Assembly: GCA_036924285.1 (NCBI GenBank) | Contig: JAYKYS010000014.1 | Span: 1,550,001 to 1,614,000 of the forward strand | Length of the DNA stretch: 64,000 bases | Source: Asterella californica | Taxonomy: Eukaryota; Streptophyta; Marchantiopsida; Marchantiales; Aytoniaceae | Direction of reading: 5' to 3' | In this document: in pieces, positions 22,720-32,429 of the stretch | Numbering within the stretch: the stretch's first letter is position 1 | How the letters are laid out: each line of letters starts with the position of its first letter | Program-made: the position numbers and the translations under genes | Notes under the pieces: model-generated | Database searches by the model: none | What the model saw: only the letters and a program-made list of their open reading frames with translations | What the model was told of the DNA's origin: nothing

Positions 22720-23860
22720 ATGCCTCGTTTATCCGATCGCAGAAAGTGGTTGCAAGTGATGGAGCTTATTTTAGAAATAGAGACGCTTATCTCTTCAAAG
22801 AATGATTCAGTACATTCTTTGCTATCAACTGAAGATAAGATTCAACCGATGATTCGAGTTCTGGTGATGAGATATTCAGTTTATATTTAACATAACATAA
22901 TACAAAATATTTAGATCGTTCTACTATTTTTTGAAAAAGCAAAGATTTTGTACAAAATTTCTTCACTGAACTATCTGAAGCTTCCTTCGACAACTTACTT
23001 GTATGGATAAACATTCTTTTCAAGCATTATTTTTTCTTGTACAAGATCATCTTGTATTCATGAATAAGTCTAGACTTTCTCAAGCTCCGATGAGATTACA
23101 GCTTGCAGTGGCACTTGATCGATTAGGTCATAACGGTAACAGAGCTTGTTTGCATATATCTCTTTTCTTATGAGGAATTGAGAGTATGATCAACTAGATC
23201 AAACGGGTGATGATCACGTTAGACTCAAGATTAAGAAACCAAGTGGAATGGTCCAGTCAAGCTGAGCGAGTTCATATTGCAGATCATTTTGCTACAAAAG
23301 CTTTTCTAAGGTGCGTGGAATTGATCTATGGTACTTTACATCCTTTAAGTCAAGGATCTCGTTATGATGAGGAGACTTCTTTTGATAGGAAATGTAATTA
23401 CAGTATCAATACTCAAGTGATATGCGACCATCTGAGGAAAATTTTGTATATCTTTTCAAGTATGCTAGGAAGTTGTCATGATATAAGTTGTTTAAGGTAA
23501 TCATACATTTGAGGACTTCTACATATAGAGAATATGTTTTCTGAGTCTCATTAATATTTACTAGGTTATTCAGGATATTCTCCTCTTCAACATTTAGTAC
23601 CTTCATTTTGAATGACTTCTAGAGACAAAGAGAAGCAAGAATTTAATACTTGTTGTTGCACATGCCAGAGTAGCAAATGAGCATTGCATCAGTATTCTAA
23701 ATCGGGACGTCATTCTTTGAAACAACTGAGGATACAGTTGAAAACGAAAGACAGAGAACAAGTTTTTAGTGAGATGGATAAATTGTTGTGCAATGTTGCA
23801 TAACTTTTTTGTTGAATCAAAAAGATGTGTGGACTGAAATAGAGGGGCAGTTAAATTAGT
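22720..23860 (+). pseudogene. PIF/Harbinger transposase remnant
   Basis: Across frames the sequence reads as a degenerate HARBI1-type DDE transposase. A MPRLSDRRKWLQ start is followed by LQLAVALDRLGHNGN (about 23100), KRVMITLDS, AERVHIADHF, ELIYGTLHPLSQ, FDRKCNYSINTQVIC, LGSCHDISCLR, then about 23550 YLLGYSGYSPLQHLVP, and EFNTC and HSLKQLRIQL further on. The longest intact stretch is 23207-23500. Frameshifts and stops break the rest. Both positions where the family has catalytic aspartates (GxIDGT and LGDSGY) read tyrosine here (LIYGT, LGYSGY). It cannot encode an active enzyme. Terminal inverted repeats and a 3-bp target duplication were not located. Confidence 0.72.
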
Positions 23861-24149
23861 TAGAGATATAGATAGAGATAATAATAAAATGTGATATCAA
23901 CACAAGAGAGATTGTCCATAAAAATAGAGTAATGAATACTTGTTTAGAGATGAATAGACAAGTTGGTGGGGTTCTATTCAGATAAGATTGAAGCGATACG
24001 ATTCATGAAGTCATTTTCTTATGTGCTTTTGTACTCTTGATAATAAAACTGGTACTGAAAATCTCATTCTATATATATATAAGTGTCTCAGTGTATGTGA
24101 TATGAAAAACAATCTATCTCAGTATGACTTGGGAAGATGTATGAAATTC

Positions 24150-25640
24150 ATGAAAACTCCATATGGTACTGATCTCCAAATGATATTGACCTCCTCCATG
24201 ATAATCTTCCTCCAGTACTCTCTTAGTGCTGTAAAAGGATCCTGGACAAAACCTGAGAGAATCTGCTCTACACATAAGAAATTGTCTCCTCTAGACTATA
24301 TCTCCAATGAAGAAGCCAAGACAACAAAGTGGCTTCTAAATAACTATCTCGATCACTGTCTACAATGAAAGGAGAAAAAGATGGGTAGCATTAAAAGGAT
24401 GATTGATAGAATTCTTGATAAGACTGTCGTCCACCATCAAAACATCTCTCGTGCTAAAGTTGTGCTGATGGAGAAATCTTTCAAGTATAGGTGATTCTTG
24501 AATGCTAATTCTCGAATAGGCTTATACTTGAAAGACATGTCTTGAGCAAACACTCTGGATACTTGATAGAAAATTGAAATACAAAATGATAAAAATTGTT
24601 TTGTAAAGAAAAAAAGAGAAAAAGAAGTTGTTTCGTTGTTGCTTAGTGCAAAGCAGTATGTTTCACTTAGTTCTTAAGCGAAAAGAACTGAGCAAAACAA
24701 GATGTTCAATCAGGTTCTATACAAAGTAAACAACAATTCACATTAAGAGCAGTGAATGATGAAAGATAACATACTTTCTAAGTTGCAACTCCAGGAGAAA
24801 GATAATCCTTCTTTTCGATAGCACGTAGTAGAACTCTCGTGTTTAGTAAAGTACGAGATATCCATATGATAACATGGAACTTATCTAGACAAATCTTGAG
24901 GAAAGCTTTTACTCGAAGTCGAGCCATGTATCGGATTGAAGGCTTCTTGATAGTCTCTACTACGTACTCTCTTTCACGAGCTGGCATCAACTCATGCTCA
25001 TTCCTCCTTACTTGTATCAAAAGATCATTCAAATCAAGAATAAGAGTCTTACGTCCGACTTTCAAATATAATGTTCACACGATCGAAATGAGAACAACGA
25101 GAATTCAACTTCTCTTCTAAAGTAACATCACAAGTCATTTATGTGTCAGTAACATCTCCGTCGGTGCTATATTTCAAGTTCTCTTGATTTCTTTTACATA
25201 TCAATGTATCGAGCTACTCGTTTCCTCAGCTCCTCTCTGATGATCAAAGAAAAATCATCTAACTCGGATATCTATGCTGTCATAACGTTAAAGATAGTAG
25301 ATTTCATCAAACATCTTCTAGCTCTGATCTTTATCTTCCTCCCAGCTCCATACAAAGATGCAAAATTATCAGGATCTTCCAAACAACTGACGATCTTTCA
25401 TAGTCCGAAGAAACGTGTTCTTTTTCTCTTTGATGTCTCCATTTGTTCCGGAGCCATGTTTACTTGCACGTTTCTCTCCAGATGAAGAAATGTAACATTG
25501 ATAACACTTTCACTTCTATCATTGTGAATCAACTCCATCATTCTCAACAACTCTATCTTCTTCAGAACTACAAATGATGGATGTCGACGTCATGTTCATG
25601 ATCTAGAACAAGCGTAAGCTTCGCTCTCTCTAATTTCAAA
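24150..25640 (-). pseudogene. FCP1/NIF-type HAD phosphatase, degenerate
   Basis: The minus-strand frame at 25065-24778 begins GRKTLILDLNDLLIQV, the DLN-type motif I of plant NIF-like phosphatases. It continues LRVKAFLKICLDKFHVIIWI, the FCP1-homology core ('..FEV.IWSS..'). Further downstream, about 24440-24380, is VLMVDDSLIKNSINHPFNAT, matching the 'IDDSPYK...NP' motif. A plausible C-terminal LEATLLSWL follows. These parts are separated by stops and frame changes, and an N-terminal charged region (25485-25200) is also interrupted. A multi-intron gene is possible, but the density of stops favours a pseudogene. The family dephosphorylates phosphoserine/threonine substrates such as the RNA polymerase II CTD. 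Confidence 0.55.
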
Positions 25641-27160
25641 ATCATTTCATTACAATGAAACTTCAATGAGATATAAAAATATTATAAACGGAACTTTCAC
25701 ATCTAAGCAGAATGCATTATCTTTAGTAACAGACACCATTAAAAAACTAGCGGCTAACTTTACAACCTCTTTCTAAAATTCATGATCATCGAATCTGGTA
25801 TCGGTACAAAGTTGACCTTAGAACTTCTCCCTACCCTACGAAACACAATTACGACTAATATTCCTCCGAAAGTAAAAACATATTTTTCCCAAACTTTTAC
25901 GCGCACATATTACTCACGTTACTTGGGAATAGAACGAAGTTGGAGTTGCCCGAACTCGTTGCCCGAAACTCCTTGGATGTCCGATAGAAGGAAAAGATAC
26001 CGGTAAGTTTCAATGTTATTCGGTACACGTCCAAAATTTACAGTGGGATAATATAAATTTCTCTGAAATTTGGCGCAAATCTGTGTTCTTTGGAAAGTTC
26101 ACTGTAAATACTGGAAGTGCCCGACCATTCAGAACTTCCTGTCGCGAGTCGCGAGTCGGGAGTCGTGATTGGATTGCTCGAGATTCCATCCGCTCTCAAC
26201 AGTGGCTCAGATTCGCTTTGCGAATCTCGGTATCATCTGGATCTCTGCCGGAAATAAGCTCCACCGTCAAAAACCACTCTAAAAGCAAATAAATAGAAAA
26301 GGAATATCCTGTGGATGCATGGTGGTATTGTGATGACTGTCGTACTGCGAACATGGTGGGAGCTAGCAAAGACACCGAGCCGGTTGGGCTACTAGAGCCT
26401 TTGCTATAAGAGTCTTCTGCTATAAGAGGACCACCATCACTGTCCAATACTCGAGCGATTTTCGAGTTTTAGGGTTAGCATTCTCTTCCAGCAGAAGGAG
26501 GCTCAAAAATACAGCGCATTATTTCTGCACTAAAACCTCATTATAAGACAGCTGAATTTGGAGCTGAATTTCGGTTTAAGAAAATTGTCCTTCTACAATC
26601 ATACTATATAGTATAACCCTATTTACAATCATTTCATTTTAAGATAAATATAGTCATAAGCACTCTATATGATTTAAAAAATATTTATTTTTAATTATTT
26701 AAGCGAGCAACTATATCGGTTAAAAAGCCAAAAATGTTTTATATAGGATGTGATCTTTTGAAATTATAAAGTAATTGACTAGATCTGAAGTTGACTCCTG
26801 GAAAAGATAAGATCATAATAATCTCCCGGCAGTATTCTCTAGTTTAGAGAGCTGTCCTTCCTCTATATGTATTCATCAATATGTAACACCGTTGACTGGA
26901 ATAAGACTCATTTTGAAATAACTTGAAAGTGATATTGTAATTTAAAATAATCATTATTGTACCATATATGAGTAGATCACATTCACATAGAGAAATGTGC
27001 TTTGGAACTCTAAGAGTAAAGTTTGAAATTTTGATTATGTTCACAATTTCTTTTATTTTCTAAGATATTTTCATTACGTCATTTAGTTGGAGTTAAGTAC
27101 AATAATTATATATAGTAATATCGTGGGTTTTATTTGATGTATTAGATACAGTTATATCTA
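25640..27160. other. unassigned region
   Basis: No identifiable gene. Open frames at 25782-26006, 26083-26292 (plus) and 26196-26447 (minus) carry no known motif. A short array of cgagtcg-like units lies at about 26143-26170. From 26560 on the sequence is strongly AT-rich. Confidence 0.25.
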
Positions 27161-27165
27161 TTATC

Positions 27166-27203
27166 TTAAACCCTAAACCCTCTAATCTAAACCCTAAACC
27201 CTA
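27166..27203 (+). repeat. interstitial plant telomere-like repeat
   Basis: Two pairs of the heptamer AAACCCT occur here (ttaaaccctaaaccct and ctaaaccctaaaccct), separated by a few bases. A weaker relative is at about 21702-21722. TTTAGGG is the standard plant telomere unit. So short a tract may be chance, a repair scar or a promoter telo-box. Confidence 0.6.
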
Positions 27204-27564
27204 ATCTATTGCTCATTGTACATTATGTATATTCATCGTTTTCTACCAACAAGATTCATGGTTTCATTCTAGATTGGGGGGCAGCAGTGCTCGGGAAGGT
27301 TTGTGGTGAAAATCGGCAAATTCTTGGAGATATGAGAAAAGGAAGTTGAAAATAGTATATTTCCGATAAAATCGGCAGATTTGATCTAACGTCGAAAAGT
27401 TTAGAAAAAGAGAGGGAAGAATCCCAACCGCCTTAAGGTAACTTTTGCTAGCTAATTTTTATAGGAAAAAGATGTAATTGTTATGAAGAAATTTTGTTAA
27501 TAAACTAACTGTTATGAAAACAATAACTTTTCTGTAACCGTTAAACGATAACCAGGTCTTGACT

Positions 27565-27760
27565 TACGGGGAGATCCTGACATAATCCATAAAGCAAAGA
27601 CTTGCGGCTGAAACTATAAGTGAGAGAGTATACTAACAAAATATATTAATTTCCTCTAAACATTAATTTATTACTTAAACTTTCCATTGAAGAAAGAGTT
27701 AGGTAATAAATTAAAGCTGTTGTTCTCTCCTATCTTCAGATGGAAGAGGTGAACAATTAA
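27565..27760 (+). repeat. double-hairpin repeat copy
   Basis: Hairpin 1 is at 27663-27714 (ttaatttattacttaaac pairing with gagttaggtaataaattaa, imperfect). Hairpin 2 follows at about 27727-27750 (tctcctatcttcagatggaa, then gaggtgaacaa). The preceding 90 nt carries a variant of the family's conserved block ('agacttgcgg', 'actataagtgagaga'). Confidence 0.55.
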
Positions 27761-27769
27761 GCAAGACAT

Positions 27770-28600
27770 AAGGAGTCATAATACTAAACATGGCTGAGTG
27801 TAGAATGCTCTTTCAATTGCCCAGAGAAAGAGTAAAGATCCACGCACATGGCTCCCATTTATGGGCTCTTTACATAAACTGGATCGGAGGCTGTTTGAGT
27901 TTAGATACTTTTCATAACATTCTGATCTTCAGTTAGGTGACTCGTGCGTCTTTTCGCTTTACAAGACTTATACGGGGTCAAAATTGATATGAATGTTACA
28001 AACAGATGTGGTTGTGTTATCAATCCTAAGTGGATGTTAGGTTGATGTCGCTCCAAAGGTTGAAAGAAAAACCATCTCCAGAGGTGGGTATACAAATGGT
28101 CCACAAGGGGATATTAATTATAATCATTGGGTGTACTTTGGTAAAAGAAAACTTCTCATGCACTTCGTCTAACATCTGGTCATGTATCAAAGGTGGTCGT
28201 CTTTGGCCTAAACTTATGTAAAGATCCTTAGAGACCATGGATGGCAACATGTTAGAGTTGCTAGATTCGAAAGAATTTTATGGTTAATTTTTTTCTGTGA
28301 TTAGATGACTGTTGTAAAATGATGTTTGTGTTGCAAATAATTTCTTTGTTTGTTTATAGTGATATGAGATGATCATACTCAAATACACATATGTATCAAT
28401 AACTGGTTATAAGACCGATAGAGAAGATCAATGATTATAAGACTCATGTCATATGTATGTAACAATAAATAGGAATGATATAAGAAAACTTTTCTATCCT
28501 TTATCTTCGGCATGGAAGTTCAAAAATAATTTATAGCAGTACTTGTGCATAACCAAAAAAAATGCTAAATTGCACGAGGATGACTAGAAGATCTTTGGAC
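27770..28600. other. unassigned AT-rich region
   Basis: Short frames on both strands at 27901-28250 show no recognisable motif. No RNA gene or repeat is identified. Confidence 0.2.
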
Positions 28601-28615
28601 GGAATTCGAAGCTAG

Positions 28616-29220
28616 ATGGAAGTTCGACAGAAATTGAGTAGTTTCGTAGTTGTGTTACCTAATGAGAACTTGAGAAGCCATGTAAATGTTATTTTTGGCT
28701 CTGGTGGTCAAGATGATCAGTTTCAGCTAGGTTTGCTTGGTTCAGAAAGCCTCCCTGCCACATATGATCAAGAGACACGAGGTGATGATAAAAGAGAGTT
28801 CAAAGATGCTTGGGTGATCTGAGAGATATACCTTTGTGACAATCCTCTAACTTTCATCACACAGCAATTGTGAGAAGTTAATTTTTTGTTACAGTGCAAC
28901 AATGGTGACTTTCGTTATCTCTGATGGAGGTGCACACTTATGGGACTTTGAGAGTGAACTTATAGCATGCATTTCTGTCTCTTACAATGAGGAAACCTTA
29001 AAAAAACTTTAGTGGGAGCTCATATTGCTCTTGGGCTATGTCGATCAGAATCAGTTGTCTGAACTCCTCGAAGTAATAATAAAATACGAGTTTTATGATC
29101 ATAGTGAAGTTTTTGTTGCTTCTCAAAACTCGTTTTTTTTATTATTGTTGTCTGATGTACAATTCCTTTGTCACTTCTTACTTTATCTTTTTTCTTCGAG
29201 TTGCATACATCTCGGATAAC
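28616..29220 (+). pseudogene. unidentified decayed coding remnant
   Basis: Protein-like segments follow one another on the plus strand. From 28616: QKLSSFVVVLPNENLRSHVN ... DQFQLGLLGSESLPATYDQE. From about 28901: MVTFVISDGGAHLWDFESEL. After one stop, from about 29013: WELILLLGYVDQNQLSELLE followed by VIIKYEFYD. Broken frames argue against a live gene. I do not recognise the family; a domesticated or transposon-borne host gene fragment is possible. Confidence 0.3.
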
Positions 29221-29339
29221 GGATATAGTAGCTTTTTAATCAACTCTACGAAATGCTATGCTCAGATGAGAGCTTTCAATGGTTCAACTTCATTAGCATG
29301 TCATGTGTTTGTCAATGGTTCTTTGCAACGCAGATATTG

Positions 29340-31300
29340 AAAATTCAAGTTTCGGGGTAAGCAAACTGTTTAAAGTTTCGACAATGCATCAATGAAAATG
29401 CATAAACTGAAATTTGTCTCGTTCTCTTCTTTGTAAAATCTTTCAAGAGAGAATATTATCTTTACAAGAAAAATGTTGAATGCATAACCCTTCAAAAAAA
29501 ATTGAACGAACCTTGCTATGCACGAAATCCTAAGTAGAAGTCTAAGTTGTCCAAGAAGCTATAGTTTTCTTAAAAGCTCTTGTCAGGTTGAACCTGACTA
29601 AGTTTCCAGTGACAGTTCTTATCACAACGGGTTACCCATGGACCCCGAATGATAATGATGCAAAGTTTGTTACTGAAAAGTTACTCTTGGTAACCAACGT
29701 TTATCTCCCTTCAACAGACTAATGGTATTTCATCACCCTCTCTAAAATGCAAGAAGATGTTGTTCGATATGAATATCCAAGCTGGAAGACAAACGCTCTA
29801 TAAAGCTGGTAGTTCTGAACGCTGACGACCAAGAACATGCTCAATGAGAGAAAGCGCAATGTTCACACTCCAATAAAATGGATCTCTCCCCCCCCCCCCC
29901 CACTAATCGTAACTTGAACATACTGTTTATTGCAGGTCAACTCTTCAACAGCAGACCAATAAACCAAAAATGTCAACTAAAGACCACGGTTTGTCAAAAC
30001 TTTTTGCCTTACCTACGATACTGGATAGTGTATTCCGACTGCGTATGGTTTCAGTCAGGTTTTTCAACGTGAAGTAGTGTGCAGTATCTTCTGACTGATA
30101 AAGTTTTCCAACTAGGTTTTTTATTGACGTTCTGCCAAATAACGAAAAAATACGTAGAGGTAAGGGAGACGACCGCATGGCCCAAAACTGAAGAGATAAC
30201 GTTTTGCAACAAATCTCTCGAAAATTGTAGAAAAACTGTATAATAGAATGACTTCTTATTACCGAACCTCACAAGTTTAATGGAATAAGCGAGATACCCA
30301 CTATGAGAGAAGGGTCATTAGCCAATGAGCTTACCTCTCCATAAGTGCCATTGACGCTTGTCCTCATGCCACTCCATGCAGATGTTATTCTGGGGTATGG
30401 TTCTAACATGAAGCTAACAGTGCAAACCTTAAACAGGAATTTGAGAATCCAGTGACAATGGACGATAAAATACTGAGTTTGAAATCAGACCGGAGCAAAA
30501 CAATAGAGAAAAAAAGAATCGATTGGAGAAGAAACCTAATTCAAGCAGCAGTCACTGCACTATAACTGAGCTTGCCTGCTCAGTTGAAGCCTTCTGCCAG
30601 ATCATTTATTCTTGGTTCTTGGCATTCTCGCTTTGTTCCAAGCTTTCAACCTCATCCTTATTATTGCTTGGGTTTCCGCTTGGATATGTGGGTGGATTTC
30701 TTAGACAATCCATGGATGACAGTCAGTTTTCAAATTGTTATTCTTGAGTGTTACATAGAGCTAGTGGTAGCATAATAGACGCACCAAGAAGGTAAGCGCA
30801 CCAAACAAAACTGTCACATTCAGCTCGTGGTACACTCTCATAGCTAAAATACCGTCATGAAATAGCAAAGCATCAGGAAAAAACCTACAATAAGAACGAA
30901 ACTCCAATTAAAACTGTCACCACAAACACGATGTCTATCCAAATCCTGTGTCCAATAAACTATCACCAAATGCGCTTGCAACCATGTACTGCAGCAAAAT
31001 GTAACTAGAACTGAAGCGAGCAACATGAGAAAATGAATGCATGAGGGGCAAGAAACCAAAACCACAAGCACTAAGAGTAAGAAACTAGAATGCGAGCAAA
31101 ATCCAAAATCCAAGGTAGTCTACACACATATGTTTAGCACCAAGCACCAAGTCGTGAAGCATACAACGTATGTTATACTGGCTATGCCAGAATGGTCAAC
31201 ACAGGCCCCCTCTCACCTATTGCTCAGAAAAAGACTTTTGGCTCGTTACAAGAAATGGACAAATGCTCCACATCATCCCTAGGATTTTTTATATCGACAG
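29340..31300. other. unassigned region, contains a 14-nt poly-C run
   Basis: Fourteen consecutive C residues lie at 29888-29901. Open frames at 29878-30775 and 30844-31282 on both strands have no recognisable motifs. Confidence 0.3.
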
Positions 31301-31365
31301 ATGGATATCGACATATGCTAATTAAATATATAATCATAAATTTTTATAATAATAACAATAATTAT

Positions 31366-31752
31366 GATTATAAACAATATGAAAATGACTATAACTACAA
31401 ATATTAGTTCCAAAAAGAATTGTGCTTATATCAATTTGTGACTGTATCCAGATGATGTGATTATAATGAGGTTTTACTATACATTGTAAGTGTTTGTTCT
31501 ACCACCATGGAATATTTTTCATGATCAATTTTTCCATAAATTCTTCAAAAAGTGCTTACATGTACCGTGATAGTGATTATAAAGACTAAGTAAAATCTCA
31601 TGAGAATTTTGTTCATGTGTTTACTTGAGATTTCTGATTATAACGAGATACGACTCAACATGACTTCGTGAAGATTTGGAATAAGAGAATGGTTGATTAT
31701 AAAATAATAGTATCTTACGCTTGCAATGGAATTGTGAAAATCTGATTATTCC
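31366..31752 (+). repeat. spaced 'gattataa' motif
   Basis: The octamer gattataa or a close variant occurs at 31366, 31459, 31575, 31636, 31695 and 31744, all on the plus strand and spaced 49-116 nt. Sequence between occurrences is only weakly similar. In such AT-rich DNA this may be a decayed satellite or chance. Confidence 0.35.
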
Positions 31753-31904
31753 GAATCTAAACTCCTTCTTCTCTCCTTTCCTCTTTTAATTGTAATCTAA
31801 TAAAAAAAGAATATACTATACGGAAAGAATTCTCCTCTTCTTTTCAGGGTTTCATAGCGACTCCCGTCTCCCTTTCTTTTTTCTTAACCTTTTCTGAACT
31901 GTTC

Positions 31905-32000
31905 TCGATAATTCGCCAAAATACATTACACGACAAAAAAGAGTCGCTTTATTGTCCGGTTTTCACAATTACGACGTATAACTATGCTAACGCATAACAA
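31905..32000 (-). repeat. dispersed repeat segment (inverted relative to 9.2 kb)
   Basis: The reverse complement reads tatgcgttagcatagttata, then cgtcgtaattgtgaaaaccgg, matching 9188-9230, and continues through 'gtcgtgtaatgtatttt' (compare gtagtgtgatgtactttt at 9248). Confidence 0.5.
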
Positions 32001-32339
32001 TACGGTACAGCTGGTTTACGGCACAAGCCGAACACTTTGATTGTTCCATGAATCGCGCGGCGAGACGGGAAATTCTCGTCACTCTGATCTCATCGTCAAG
32101 TGAGCACACGACTGGAAATTACTCGGCGCCTAGTCACTTCCTTAGGAGTGAATGTCGCCCAAGAGCGACTCAAACACGTCGTTAGATTGTGGTATTAATG
32201 CGCCATTTGCGCGACTACTGTCTCCAACAACTATTTGCGAACACCCTGCAGCTAATCATAATGAAGGTTCCGATTATAGTACGAGACCCAAATCACATGA
32301 ACTTGCGCACAAAGCTTACCTGCCGCTCGTCTCGCTTGG

Positions 32340-32425
32340 AGAAAACGAGCGTTCGTTTTGTTCGTTTTGTCAGCGTTCGTTTTGTAACTGTACCAGTGTA
32401 TATATAGCCAGACACACGACTCTCT
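32340..32425 (+). promoter_or_regulatory. possible core promoter / LTR-like segment
   Basis: Three close copies of 'cgttcgttttgt' (about 32350-32385) precede a TATA-like gtatatatagcc (32398-32409). The downstream 300 nt is open on the plus strand (to 32670) but has no protein-like features. It could be an isolated LTR or the promoter of a lost gene; I see no paired LTR. Confidence 0.25.
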
Positions 32426-32429
32426 CCCG

